Of a DNA stretch of 64,000 nucleotides, positions 12,712 to 24,207 are shown one piece after another. The first letter of the stretch is position 1; every line of letters begins with the position of its first letter. This DNA is from Stereum hirsutum FP-91666 SS1. Lineage: Eukaryota > Basidiomycota > Agaricomycetes > Russulales > Stereaceae. A program made the position numbers and the translations under genes. The notes under the pieces were generated by a model, which was not told the DNA's origin, made no database searches, and worked only from the letters and a program-made list of their open reading frames with translations. Location: positions 1,712,931 to 1,776,930 of the forward strand of contig NW_006763132.1 in NCBI RefSeq assembly GCF_000264905.1. Reading direction: 5' to 3'.

Positions 12712-12990
12712 AACAAAGCAATCGATTAGGGAGGCGTGAGGAGATGACTGTGCGGGGGTCGCGAACAGAAACATACAGTATGGGATAGCCTTTATCTACT
12801 CTCCTCTTCCCCACTGGCATCTGGCCAGCAGGCACGCGATACGAGAGGAAAACCAAGAATAGCAGACTCAGGGTCAGCTGGAACAAGGCGGAAACATACG
12901 TAGTACAAGGCAAGTACAAGGCAAGTACAAGGTATGAACACGTGGTGCGCGCGCTTATGATTTGTTGACGCGGGGTTTCAATTTGTGGAC
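12712..12990 (-). promoter_or_regulatory. upstream region shared with FunK1 copy 2
   Basis: Reading back from the predicted ATG, this DNA closely matches 49220-49480 upstream of FunK1 copy 2. It includes the words tatctactctcctcttccc, gccagcaggcac and aacacgtggtgcgc. The duplication therefore carried the promoter. Copy 1 has a gtacaaggca decamer three times in a row (about 12904-12933), where copy 2 has it once. Confidence 0.7.
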
Positions 12991-14082
12991 TTCAACGTCG
13001 CTCGACGTCGCCGCACCAGAAGGAAGCGCTACCTTACCGACATCTCTGAAATTTCGCTACTTTGTCTTGTATCGCACATCTTCAAAAGTTGGTGGGCCAC
13101 GGATTCTTTGCGAAAGCAGTGCTGCTAATAATAATATAAGTGCCCCACCTCGCCACAACTTTCGGCGAGGCCGTATGTAGGTGCAACCTTGCGCCGACCA
13201 AATAAGTACGCGCCCCAGCGGACCCTCAGGGAAAGAAACCAGCCTCAACATCGACACGAGCCCCTCTTGAAAGTAGAAATGGAGCGTGGTGTTGCCACCG
13301 AGACGAGCGCGAAGATAAATGTCGATCGAAACACATGGGTATCATTGTCGATGGTGTCTCGCCCTTTCTTGATATGACTTGACATCGTAACGCTAGCACC
13401 GTCGTCACTTGCGCCCATTATCTATTCCCCTAGCTACTACTCGTGTGCAGCACCGTCCTCCGAACACATGAGTATATGCGCATAAGTTGGCTTCATCGTC
13501 GAGGTAGCGGGCTTTGCGGCCTTACCAGCCTTATAAACTTCTACCGCCGATGATGGAAGACAGCGACATTGGCCACCTGGGACTGACGACCAGTACACAC
13601 ATCACGTTCTGCAGTACACGGGGGGACTATTTGACTTCCCGCTCAACGTTGGTATATGGTTCAAGATCGAAGATTGATAGCCGAGGGGCACGTACGTCGG
13701 CAGGAGGTAGTATGTCTTCCACAACATTACAGTCGAAAATCTCATAATGCATAAATCATAAAAATCATAAAATATTCCTCGCTTTCCACTGACCCCTCCA
13801 GATGACAAGTGTCACTAAGGAAAGCAAATGGCCTAGTAGATCCCCTGAGGCCTGCATACTCGTCTCTGAGGTATCGAGGACATTCTCATTATCTGCAATT
13901 TTCTCTGAATTATGCATTATGAGACATTGTACTGTATCAAGAGATAAACCGAGTGCAGCGATGGTTCAGGCTGGAACAACGCTATCTTCAGTATCGTAAG
14001 ATTCTTTCCGAAATGCTGAGCCCGCAACAAGACTGAGTGATGGTTTGCTGGTATTCGTCACGATAACACTCAACAACTATGA
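12991..14082. other. intergenic, no gene seen
   Basis: Only short, unconvincing reading frames occur on either strand. I recognise no domain and no terminal repeat. The right end should include the COX11 3' UTR (minus strand). Confidence 0.45.
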
Positions 14083-15368
14083 TCACGACGACCTATTCTT
14101 CTCGTCGGCACGGTCTTCAGCCTTCGGCGCGTGCTCGTAGTCTCCAAAGCCTTGTGAGGCCTGCACAACATCCTCCGGGGCGTCAGGCTCGAGGTGACCT
14201 CGTGAGTTCCTCCTTGCACTGCATCACCAAGTAAGTCCGACGCGGTAGGTTCATGAACGATGAAGTGACGGCGGGAGGACGCACCGGAAGAACGTATATG
14301 ACAGAACAACATCATCCAAGTTTCGGCAGGCAGGGTCATCCAGGACATCCTTGTCGATGAAGAATAAAAGGGGCATGTCCACCTCTTCACCTGCTAGAAG
14401 CTTTTGCTCTTCGAAACAAAAGCATTCTACTTTGGCAAAGTATGGCGCAATCTACAAGAACAGCCAGTGTATCAATGAAGGTTACAAATGTCCCATATTA
14501 GTCTTGGACTATGAGGAATGGACATCGTTACGGCCAAAAGGCAACCCCTTCAAAGAAGAATGTTTGACTCACCCTATCCGGTGTAACATTATACGTCGCA
14601 ATACCAATCACGTCCTCCTTGCTCTCATTTCTCGCCTTGTAGAATGCCAAACTTGTCTCTCCAGGCAATACGCTCACATACTTTTGTTGCGGTGTAAACT
14701 TCCAAGGCAGTTGTTCAGACCTATTTGCGTTGAAGTGCACCTTGATGCGCTTAGCGTTGTCGACCGGAACTAGGCGCTCAGGCTCAAATTTTCCCGTGCC
14801 GACAACAGGAGTACCGGCAAAACCGGTAGCGGCGCAGAACATGCGATAGAGGGGGACAGCCGCGTAGGTTACGCCTACTGCGAGTACTATCTGTGAAGAT
14901 GAGACGTCGTGCAATCGGGGTGGGCAGGCGAGCGAATGAATGAATAGGACCGAAGGAGTATGAGCATGAAAAGGGAGTCGAGAAGCAGCAGATAGAAACG
15001 AAGGAATATAACGCAAGACGTACCACAGCGGATGTGTACATCATAAGTGTCCGATTTCTCTGTTTATAGATGTCTCTAGCATTGACGAACCTGGGTGGAC
15101 GAGGACCCGACGACGTCGACATATGCCTCCAGTTTAAGGAAGACCCTGGTAGACCGTGTTTTGACTTAGGTTTCAGGGAGGAAAAATGGGCCAACGAAGT
15201 AGTTTGAGGCCATGTGAGGTTGTGAAATGTTGCGCGGCGACTCAGACATGGGGAAGGTCCTTGTCGGAAGATCTGCTAAGTTGATGAGGTAGTTGCTATA
15301 AGACGAAGATTCAGACTCACAGGCAGCTTATTTTTGCATCGTAGGATATTCAGCCTTGAGGATTGCAT
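14083..15368 (-). CDS. COX11: COX11, cytochrome c oxidase copper-assembly factor
   Basis: Five exons (15368-15321, 15272-15024, 14890-14573, 14451-14285, 14218-14083) give 305 residues in consistent phase. Cox11 is an inner-mitochondrial-membrane protein that delivers copper to the CuB site of cytochrome c oxidase subunit 1. The N-terminus (MQSSRLNILRCKNKLP then FRQGPSPCLSRRATF) is basic and free of acidic residues, as a mitochondrial presequence should be. A membrane segment follows (IVLAVGVTYAAVPLYRMFC), then the conserved HFNANRSEQLPWKFTP block. The copper-binding Cys-Phe-Cys motif sits in KVECFCFEEQ. The last intron, a GT donor after TTCCG, restores the usual FFRARRN end and an acidic tail. 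The start is 262 bp from that of the divergent ING gene. Confidence 0.93.
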
Positions 15369-15630
15369 CACTAGGATATACCAGGGACGACTCCGGTGGT
15401 AAGGCAGGCGGTGATGGTGGATGAAGTGAAGAGGCTGCTTCAACCCAGCCGTGAGAATGATCGCCACTCGACACGCCGGGGCTTTCCGGACTGGCGTTGA
15501 ATTCGCGAGACGCGCATGCGGGCGCCACACCTTCTTTCTTTCTTACTCTCACATCGCCGTCCTCAGGGTCAGAGAGGCTGCGCCTTTTCGGACAGAGCAA
15601 GGTACAGGATTTATTAATTTTCAGGTCAAC
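15369..15630. promoter_or_regulatory. shared divergent promoter, COX11 / ING-PHD gene
   Basis: COX11 is transcribed leftward from 15368 and the ING-like gene rightward from 15631. The 262 bp between the start codons must hold both promoters and both 5' leaders. No TATA box is obvious. Confidence 0.65.
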
Positions 15631-17661
15631 ATGGAAGAGGCGGCCAATATTGCGGCAGAATATATCGCCAGTGAGTTGAAATCAAATTAGCGACGGTGCA
15701 TCAAGTCGATAGCTCATTCAAAGTGACTTTTCTTCGTGCATAGGTCTTGATAACCTGGCACAAGAAGTGAAGTTCCTTCTTGACGAAATCAGGTACAAGG
15801 ATTTACGCCAACAAGGCGAGTCAATTTATACAGATACTTACTCATCCCGTTCACTACTTTCGCGGACAAGTATCCATCATGTTGGTGGAGACAAACCGAA
15901 CAAATGTGTGCTCGAGTTCGCCCAGCATATTTATCGCTTTGGCGCAATACAGCTGTCTCAGCTCATATTAGTGTCATAACGGGAGACGGACAGACAAGTT
16001 GCAGGCTGTATTCTCTTCAAGAGTCCTCGCAATCTTGCGAGGATACAGTTCCTACTCCCGAGGACTTTTGGATATTATCAGGCATCAGGACTTTCACGTT
16101 GCAGAGCGGTTCAAACATGCTCTGTTCACATCACATTGAGCGTGAAGTGTTCATCGAAACTAGCCCATGTACTTCCCATCAATGTGGAAATCTACACCGC
16201 CATCGGATTTCTGCTCTGTGTCTGTCACGCTAGTTGCCTCGCCTTCTCACACTTTTCAATTTCCAGAACTGCAGGAGACGATCAACAAAGAGTCAAGCAG
16301 ATATCTACGCCACTCACTCCGCTCCGCCAACCCCAGCTCAGCGCCCACGCCGAACTCTAGCGGCGTCGGTTCCTCATCAGGACCCTTCACAGCTAAAGAT
16401 GAACAAATACCCGACAGAGTACAGCACGATTATGACGAGCTCGAGAAACTTGCGAACGAGAAGATCAAGCTGACTGAGAAGTTGAACTCATTGATGGCGA
16501 GGACGAGAGCTCGCTTGGACCATGATCTGAAGAAGGTCTTAATTCTTCAGGGCGACTTGGACCCAAATCATCCACCTCCTACGCTGAGCGCAGCCCCGAC
16601 TCTTGCTGCTGGACTGAATTCTGTGGCTGGATTAGGCGGTGGTCATAGTGGCATCGGGGTGGGTGCAGTTTCGTCGGGTGCTGGCGGTGGTAGCTCTGGA
16701 GTCGGAGGAGTAGGATTGGGAGTCGGAGCCGGGGCAGGCGGGTATGCAGGAGCTGGACATGGAAGTATGAGAAATCCAGTGCAGATGATGAACGAGAGCT
16801 TGCGGAATGCAATGGCTGGAGCCGAAGTGCTGGCCGTCCCAGTACAGCAACAACATCAACAGCAGGTCGCTTCCGCAATACCGGGCGCCACCGCGACCAA
16901 TAAACGTACGTCTCTTTCAAACATACATACATCCTCTGCCTTGTACTTGACTGACTCGATGGATACACGGTATACACAGGCGTCAGAAAAACCGCATCGA
17001 CAGTCATGATCCCTTCGATCAAACTCCCCAGCCCAGCACCTGCGACTCTCAACGTACCCCAGCGACACGTACCATCTGTTCCTTCTGCAACAGCGCACCG
17101 CCCCTCTCCAGGTCGTCCCTCGCGTCAGCAGCAACATCAACCACCGAAACTTCCAACTCCTGTACCCATGGTTGTAGATGGCGGGGACGAAGATGCCGAA
17201 GGAGAAGACGATCTAGAGGGTGTCGACGAGGCAGATGTGGACGACGACAGGATATACTGCGTGTGCCACCGCACATCATTTGGCGAGGTAATGATAACGG
17301 TTGTGGCCTGGTTGTACATCGCTGATCTTTGACCGTGACACTTGGCTACTTTTATAGATGGTTGCATGCGACAATCCAAACTGTCCATACGAATGGGTCA
17401 GTTCATAGATTACTTTCCTCACTCATTGAACTGCCTCATTGACCATTTTATCCCTCCATTGTATACGTGATCCGTGTTATATAGTTCCATCTTCCATGCG
17501 TAAATCTCAAACCCCCACTGCCCGAGAGCTGGTACTGCAACGAATGCGTCAACAAAGGGTTCGCGCCAGCGGACGCTACCCCGGTTGGTTCGGGTGCTGG
17601 CTTAAATCCGACTTTGAGTGCATCAGGTGGGTCGGAGAGGTCAAGGAAGAGGAAGCGCTAG
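15631..17661 (+). CDS. ING-family PHD-finger chromatin protein
   Basis: Six exons (15631-15670, 15744-15815, 16267-16905, 16980-17287, 17358-17396, 17485-17661) give 424 residues. The N-terminal ING helix reads LDNLAQEVKFLLDEIRYKD and continues ELQETINKESSRYLRHSL and DYDELEKLANEKIKLTEKL. A Gly/Ser-rich linker follows. The C-terminal PHD finger is complete (IYCVC, ACDNPNC, EWFHLPC, WYCNEC; C4HC3), with a basic SRKRKR end. ING proteins read H3K4me3 and recruit histone acetyltransferase or deacetylase complexes (Yng2/Pho23/Yng1 in yeast); which subfamily this belongs to is not clear. Intron 2 is long (451 nt), and only a GC donor (GCGAGT at 15816) gives the family frame. Confidence 0.88.
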
Positions 17662-18067
17662 AGAGCCTATGATTATGATACCACGATGTTGCGCGTAGCA
17701 TTTATCATGCCCTCGGACTGTGCTGATTTGGTTCTGGTGATGTACGCTAAGTCTGTAACAAGAGTCACTTTTGGGATTATTTTTCGAGGGCACTTCAGGC
17801 CGTCCCAGTCTGTCCTAGCGATTTCAGCTCCTAATATCCTTTGAATAGTCTGGGAGAAGGGCAGGAGGGGACAAAGTCGAAAGAAAGCCATCGGACGGTA
17901 ATTGTGTGCAGATTGTGGAACGGCTAGGACGGGTTCATTTTTCAAAGTCTCCCACAGCCAGACCTTACGCTGTCAAAGATTGGTCGTCCAATGTGTCCAT
18001 GTCGATGACCAGAGTAGCCACATTATAAGGACAAATTTAGTCAACACTCGCTAGAACCGAGACGGGA
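17662..18067. other. convergent intergenic region
   Basis: Lies between the stop codons of the ING-like gene (plus) and the acetylesterase gene (minus). Presumably both 3' UTRs; nothing else recognised. Confidence 0.5.
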
Positions 18068-19096
18068 TCAGAGGCAAACATCTGAGAGGATGCACGTCAG
18101 TTTCTTGACGCTTCATCGCAAAGTCCAAGGGGGTACTCAATGATACGTACTGGGGACTGCCTGACCAGCATCATTCACTAGATCCACCAACGAGCTATTC
18201 CCGCACAACAATCCCCGCACAAAGGCCTCGGCCACGACGTTCGCCCCAGTCGCTGACGTATGCGTATGGTCAATGGGATAATAAGTACCGACGGTCGTCT
18301 CGCCTAAGTTCTCGTACGCCTGCGCGACGTATGAATTGTGGTCGACGTAGTCAGCCTCAGTAGCTGTGGCGGACTCCTGTGCGTAAGAGACGAATCGGGA
18401 GCTGGCAGAGAGAGAGCCATCGGTGTTCCATATGTTGTCGGGGGTCTGTGAGGAGACGATAGGGAAGGCGCCTTTGGCTTGGAGGGATGACACAGCGTTC
18501 TGAATATAATAGGCGTAGGTGTGGATGGTAGTCGTCGAGCCGCTTTCGGATAGATGGAATTTTAGCTAGAAAACACAGTGAATATGAGCATATTACGCGC
18601 ACTTTGTCTCCGTAACCGTAGTTGTAAGATCATAGTCAGACCCTACAGCTTCTTCCTAAGGGAGGCCCACATCTCATGAGTCAAAAGATACCCGCGTACG
18701 AGATAGCGGACAGCTCACCCTGCCGTTGTCAGTAGTACCGGATGATCCATCGTTATGGCCAAACTCGATGATAACATAGTCACCACATTGCACCGTGTCA
18801 ATGAGAGTATCGAACCGGCCTTCCTCGGTGTAACTCCTGGCGCTCCTTCCTGCGATTGCATCATTGACGACAGACACACTGAGGTATTGGCCCAGATATT
18901 CCCCCCATCCTACAAATAAAAGTCAGATCGCCCCGAACTAAGAGTGGACAAGGAACACACCATCGGTACCAGAACCACCGCCACCCTTGGCCATTGTAGA
19001 ATCACCGGCCATATAAACCGTCGTCGCGAGAACGGCATCGAGACGAACGAAATAGTAAACGGAAGTGAACACAAAAAGAGTGGATAAGCTGGCCAT
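18068..19096 (-). CDS. rhamnogalacturonan acetylesterase (CE12, SGNH hydrolase), secreted
   Basis: Five exons (19096-18961, 18909-18719, 18655-18617, 18565-18151, 18081-18068) give 264 residues. The enzyme removes acetyl groups from the pectin backbone rhamnogalacturonan I. A hydrophobic signal peptide ([19 protein letters not shown]...) leads straight into the SGNH blocks: [10 protein letters not shown] (nucleophile Ser), [13 protein letters not shown] (Gly), IEFGHNDG (Asn), and [12 protein letters not shown] (catalytic Asp and His). [11 protein letters not shown] is also typical of CE12. The short last exon supplies the family's usual Cys-Leu end. Intron 3 uses a weak GTTACG donor, chosen because it alone keeps frame. 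Length matches the family. It suggests a plant-material-degrading lifestyle. Confidence 0.9.
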
Positions 19097-19814
19097 GGCT
19101 GCAGCTGAGTGAGGTGAAAGCGAATGTCGAGTTTCGTCCCGCGAAAAGCAGCAAGGCAAGGAAAAGGCAAATGGATTGAAAACGATTCCGACCGATCTAC
19201 CTTTATAGCCTTTGCACCCATTGGATTTCAAAAGTCGAGAACATGGGGATCGTCGCAACATGGACGGTCTTGGCTCTGTAGTCGTTTGAGGACCCGGAGG
19301 AGTTTATCCCGTGTTCTGCATGAAGCACATACTCAGACCGCGACAGACCCTTGGCGACAACAATTCCGCAGTTGCATTTTGACATCTAGAACGGGTGTGT
19401 AAGTCGAGATCTGTGAATATATGGCATACCGAATACTTGTGAGTATAGTTGTGTGCAGTCCCTTAAGCTAGCAAGGTCGAAAAGCATGTACTCGTCAGGG
19501 GCCGCAGGATGCGGCGCTCTTCAGGGAGTCGTAGGTCGTAGAACCATCATCCGGACAATTAATGGCAGGCTGTCAACAAACTCGCTCTTGATGACGTTGC
19601 TCGGAGATAGAATAGGAAGTACCTGAACAACGCGGTGTGATCCGAGATTACCATGACAAGCATACCACATATTGACTAGTTTTTCTAAAGTCGATCTTGA
19701 TGTGGGCAGTCCATCATCCATATTTAACCAATATAACGATACAACGAATACACCTTGGAGATCGGAACACATACGAATAGTGTACAACCTGCGTTTATTC
19801 TTCTTTCCAGGGCT
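19097..19814. other. intergenic, no gene seen
   Basis: Upstream of the acetylesterase and downstream of the binding-protein gene, both on the minus strand. Only short, unconvincing frames; no repeat noticed. Confidence 0.45.
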
Positions 19815-21219
19815 TCACGTGAGTTTGACGACGTGCGTGTCCACAAAGTTGTTGAGATCGAAACCACCCTCGGCTGGCGATACAATTACACCGGCTTTCA
19901 CCAGAACACTAATGGGCAAACGGCATATGTCAGCCCACAGTAGTTGGGACATACAAAGGTGAAGATAAGAATAGTAGCACTTACTCGAGGGTGTCTGTCA
20001 AGACATGCTTTGGGATGGTGGCGCAGTCTTCTGGGTATCCAACCGTCTTCATCCATGCCTAACGAGAACATCATTGAAACTTCCCCTCAAGAGGATGTGG
20101 TCAGCTAGCGAAGCGACCCACTGTGATGTCCTCTTCGGGATACCCGAACTTGTCCTTGATGAACGAGACATTCTCACCGGCGCGCTTCTCAGGAGAGTCG
20201 AAAGCTCGAACGTAGGTAGTCAACGTCGCGAGGAATTTGCTGACAGCCTCTGTCGGGGCGCGTTTCGGGTCTGGGTGAGCGGCGATGAGCCATGACGGCC
20301 AAGGAGTAGGTACGGAACCAATCTATATCAGAGATACAATGTCATGACGCCAACGATACGAATCAATGAAAGGCAAGATCACTTACGAAGCGGACTTCTC
20401 CTGCGTCGGAGTATGGCTTAGTGGTGAACCACTCCCACATGAAAGCGCTCGTTGAACCATCGTTCACGGAATCAATCAAACCACGAATGTCGTTGTTCAC
20501 TTCATCAAAGAGAACACCGGTCAGTTACCAGCCCGTACCTCCATGGAAGCAGAGCCACGTACCTTTGAACTGAAGCTCATCGGTATTCCATCCGTACTGC
20601 AAACCCATCACATACGCCATAACCTCACTTCCACTTCCGTGTCGCGAGATACCGATAGGTGTTCCCTTGAGGTCTTGGATCTCCTTATATGGTGCATCTT
20701 TACCTGTGATGACTGCCCTAACATGCGAAGCCAGTCAAAATGTGAGGAGGATTGAAACTCGTGAAAGGGATGATCTGGACGAACCAGTTCAAGGGGGTTG
20801 TCACATAGCTTCCAACAAGCTTGTATTGAGTCGAGCCCTTCGCGATACCAGAGATCAAAGGATCGGTCAACGCACTAGAGCCCGTACCGATACTAGATCA
20901 GGGGGTGGGCAGAATGAGTTCGACAATAAGCGTACATTGCTATATCGATCTCGTCGTTCGAGAGTCTCGAGATAAGTTGACCGGTACCACCTGATTTTGT
21001 CAAGGTTAGAGGCCAGAAACCGTTACTCGTTTAGATGAATGTGTACTTGCTCGGGCATTCTACAAGCGTAAAGGTCTGGTCCTTGTCCTCCTGGGCATAT
21101 TGAAGCAAAGGCGAGCTGAAGTGCTCCCGCACTTTAATCAAAGAATTTAGCAAATAAGGTGATCGTCTTGGGGCTCTATAGTATAGAGCACACATACCGT
21201 AGCCTACTCGTAAGACCAT
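19815..21219 (-). CDS. Ca3427-like periplasmic-binding-protein-fold (PBP2) protein
   Basis: Nine exons (21219-21198, 21131-21051, 20990-20936, 20874-20785, 20717-20563, 20499-20387, 20322-20122, 20058-19985, 19908-19815) give 294 residues, all phases consistent. The fold resembles bacterial ABC-transporter substrate-binding proteins of the NMT1/THI5-SsuA type. Conserved blocks are VLRVGY...EHFSSPLLQYAQE, ECPSGTGQLISRL, DIAIALTDPLISGIAKGS, DLKGTPIGISRHGSGSEVMA, FMWEWFTTKPY and FIGSVPTPWPSWLIAAH. No signal peptide is present, so it is probably intracellular rather than transport-linked. The ligand is unknown. Intron 2 starts with a GC donor (GCAAGT at 21050), needed to keep ECPSGTG in frame. 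Fungi carry such genes widely, but their function is poorly known. Confidence 0.83.
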
Positions 21220-22530
21220 TGAGGTAAGTTAGACGGGAAAGTGATGGTTTGAGGTGGAACTCGTTATGATGCTCTTCAATCAACAGCCTGAGCGTGGGCC
21301 ACAATGGCACAATCTGACAATGCCACAATGTTCGGCTAGACCCGGAATTTGGAAATGATTTGAGCGCCACTCCTTCCTCCTTTCCTACTACTGTAGTCGC
21401 CACACTGTAGGACGTTCGACCGGCAGTGATAAGTATACTTCCATCAATTCCCTTCCATACTTATCCACCATCACCCGCTGTAGTTCATCCACCTGAGTTA
21501 CCGTTTACCGTTTTATAAGCTACTTTTCTGGGCACTTAAGTATCCCCGTAATCTGTCGAAGGCCTGGCAGTGGTCATAGCCTCAGGAGGATCCGCTGGTA
21601 GGAGACTTGTCCGACCAATTTTGTGCGTTGCAGTCGAACTCCTCCTCCACCATCTCAGATCGAGTTGATATAGTTTTGAACATCCCCTTGTCATATACGA
21701 CAGGGGCACGAAGCTCGTCATGTATTATTATATGCGGATGGTACAGTCAACTTTTTGAATGAGCTACCAGGGCCTGACCTTTCCATGGTTTGGACACTCG
21801 CCTTTGAATTCAAAACACATTATTTCTCCAAAATTGGCTGGTCTTGGCATGCAATATTCCTTCCGCAGCCGGCGAGAGATGATCGGGACACAGGGCCGAA
21901 CGACAGAGGCGCCTTGATCACCAAGTCTTGCCTTGGTTGACACCGGAAAGGGGGTCGAGCATTCTTCGAGCGTGTCTTTGAATCCCAGGACCATCCGGGC
22001 ATTGCTACTGATACCTTCACCTCTATATCATGGGTATCTAGCATTGAACGATGAGTTGGCCGCACTGCTGTGTACGAGTCTCTTGCCTGTGCTCCTGTAT
22101 ACTTTCACATGCAGGACTTCCCTGTCAAGTTCCACACCCCGTGATCACCATCCCGCAGAGCTCGACCGGACTCCCTTTAAACGCCTGTTTATCCCGTGCG
22201 CCTCGCCCCGCCTTGTTACCCGGAACCTTTCGTTCTAGGCAGGATGGGAGCGTGTACTGTTGTTTACTCTCTTCGTTCCCAGAAGTTGACCATCGGGGCT
22301 AAGTCGGGGTCCCGAGACAGTCGCGATCCCTCCCAGATAGTTGTCGTGCGACCTGTTGGGGTCAACGGTCTTACCCGATGTGGCACCGGACAATGATACA
22401 TAAATCGTCTCGGACTTGCGAGCGCGGGATGTCTGTCTTCCCTTGAACTCCAGGCGTTGTGGAGCACCGCATTGTTCGCCTTCCCCGCACCCCGCATTTT
22501 GCTCGTCTGCTTTGCGAATCGGCGCCCACA
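21220..22530. other. divergent intergenic region, no gene seen
   Basis: About 1.3 kb between the minus-strand binding-protein gene and the small plus-strand gene at 22531. It should hold both promoters. Short frames on both strands show no recognisable motif. Confidence 0.45.
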
Positions 22531-22982
22531 ATGCGTGCTCAGGCTTTTAGGCAACATATTTCCACCACGACGAAGAACTTCAGCTCGTCTTCACCGATAC
22601 CGCACTCAGCAGCTTCGAGCTCGAAGTCTGTTGGGTCTTCACCACCACACTCGCCCGTGTCGCCATCCACCTCAACAACCCCTCTTCCGTCATATGTTCT
22701 GTTCACAGGACGTGCCAAAGTAACACCGCCAAAGACGGTGACGGTCCGCAACTCTGAGGGACACTTCACCTCGCTCCCACCACCGTTGATGTACGACGCT
22801 CGTGCGTGGACGAAGTCCATAAACGCCTCCGCCAACGAGGCAATCACTGCAACGTCTCAACACCTCACAATCATCCGTGAGTCTACTTGCCTGGCCTTTG
22901 ATCATCGCATCCGCCTGACACAACACGTTGCGGCACATGTCCTCCCTCAGATGGGCCCGCGCGCTCGAGAGAACCACAGTGA
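22531..22982 (+). CDS. small hypothetical protein, possible mitochondrial presequence
   Basis: I do not recognise this family. Exon 1 (22531-22876) encodes 115 residues beginning MRAQAFRQHISTTTKNFSSSS, a basic, Ser/Thr-rich start that resembles a mitochondrial targeting peptide. A more ordered part follows (YVLFTGRAKVTPPKTVTVRN, PPLMYDARAWTKSINASANE). A good donor (GTGAGTC at 22877) and acceptor (CCTCAG at 22950) define an intron. Splicing gives a short second exon ending at TGA 22980-22982, about 125 residues in total. Without splicing the frame runs on to about 23064. Codon choice and the splice signals argue that it is real, but the 3' end is unsure. Confidence 0.5.
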
Positions 22983-24207
22983 TGTCGCATGGTGTTGCTC
23001 CAAGGAGATCTTCCTGGCAATGGTGAGTATCTTTACGGCCTCGTGTACTGTTCAAGGGAACTGACCTTTAGTTTGCCAGCAAGCAGCACTAGCAACTGAA
23101 GCTCCAAAATTGCAGGAAGCAGGCAGAATTCCTTCCCTCGTTTTCTCGTATTATTGTATTATTACTTTCGTTTCTCGTCCGGTGTGATGAATTGTCCGAT
23201 ACCTGACTTCGAAAACTACGAGTCTGAGACTGGCCAAGCTCTGCCTGGATGCCCGTGGAAATGATCCTTGAAGACAGGCGCAGACTTTGTCCCAAAAGTC
23301 CATGCATGGTCGAAGCCATGATGTGCCAAGCTGTGACTTTGCATGGGTGGGTACTAGGAACGAGATGCCGCGCCGCACACCGTCGAGTTGCATCTGTCAC
23401 TGCACCGTTCTTGGTGAGAAATCCAGCGCCGAACAAAGTGGAAACCCCCCTTCGCAATGGAACGTCGAAGGATGTTCGACAGTTGCATGGTCGCCGTGTG
23501 TTTGATTGTCAAGAGACATTTTTCCGGTTGAGCGGGCTGCGTTTACAGGTTAGGTAAACAGGAAGCTGAAAACACCTGGATAGGACCGGTCAAGACATAG
23601 GGTAGTGTGTTCTCGCACCCAGTTTCCAACTACCCGCCGAATGGCATTGGTTGATGGCATGAGTGCAAAGTCGCAAGCGATCCCATGCTCAAGAGTTCAA
23701 CGCAAAGATCAGATCAGCAGCTTGGCAGACATTACGAAACTGTGCCCAAAGGAAGCATCTGGGCGCAACGAGACCCGTCGACGGACTGCAGTACTAAGGA
23801 CGACAGTCTTCTACCACCCCGGATTTATGGCGCAAGGTGCAATACAGATACACAGACATTAGGAAAGGGCGCACCGCGAAGACGCTCAGTCGCGAGCACT
23901 TAGTTGGAGCTTCTCAGAAAGTAGAGGAATGACAATCGGGCTGCCAAGCATTGCACAATAGTTGGATTGCGATATGGGGTTGTGTGGGATGCTGCAGGAC
24001 GCCCCTTCCTAGGACGTAGGGACATGGGAAGATAAAGCGGACCAGAACACTGATTGAGAGATCCGAAAGCGCGATGAATGGTGTAACGATGAGAATTCTA
24101 TATCTGCTCAAGAGTGTTAGAATGAACGAGCGGAATGTTCGTTGGCCACTCACCGTGTCTGATGCATTCCTCAATCACTAGCCCCAGTGCTCCACCATAC
24201 CCCCAAT
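22983..24207. other. intergenic, no gene seen
   Basis: Convergent gap between the hypothetical gene at 22531 and the minus-strand gene ending at 24208. Open frames are short and unrelated to anything I recognise. Confidence 0.45.

Noticed and set aside
12904..12933. Possible CRISPR-like or satellite array
   Set aside because: Only three short decamers without spacers, and CRISPR is not expected in a fungal nucleus.
14221..14290. COX11 reading through to a basic, unrelated C-terminus
   Set aside because: Splicing at TTCCG|GTGCGT and GCAG|T gives the conserved FFRARRN end and an acidic tail.
23089..23557. Overlapping frames of about 100-120 codons on both strands
   Set aside because: They overlap each other, lack ATG-linked conserved segments and show no recognisable family.
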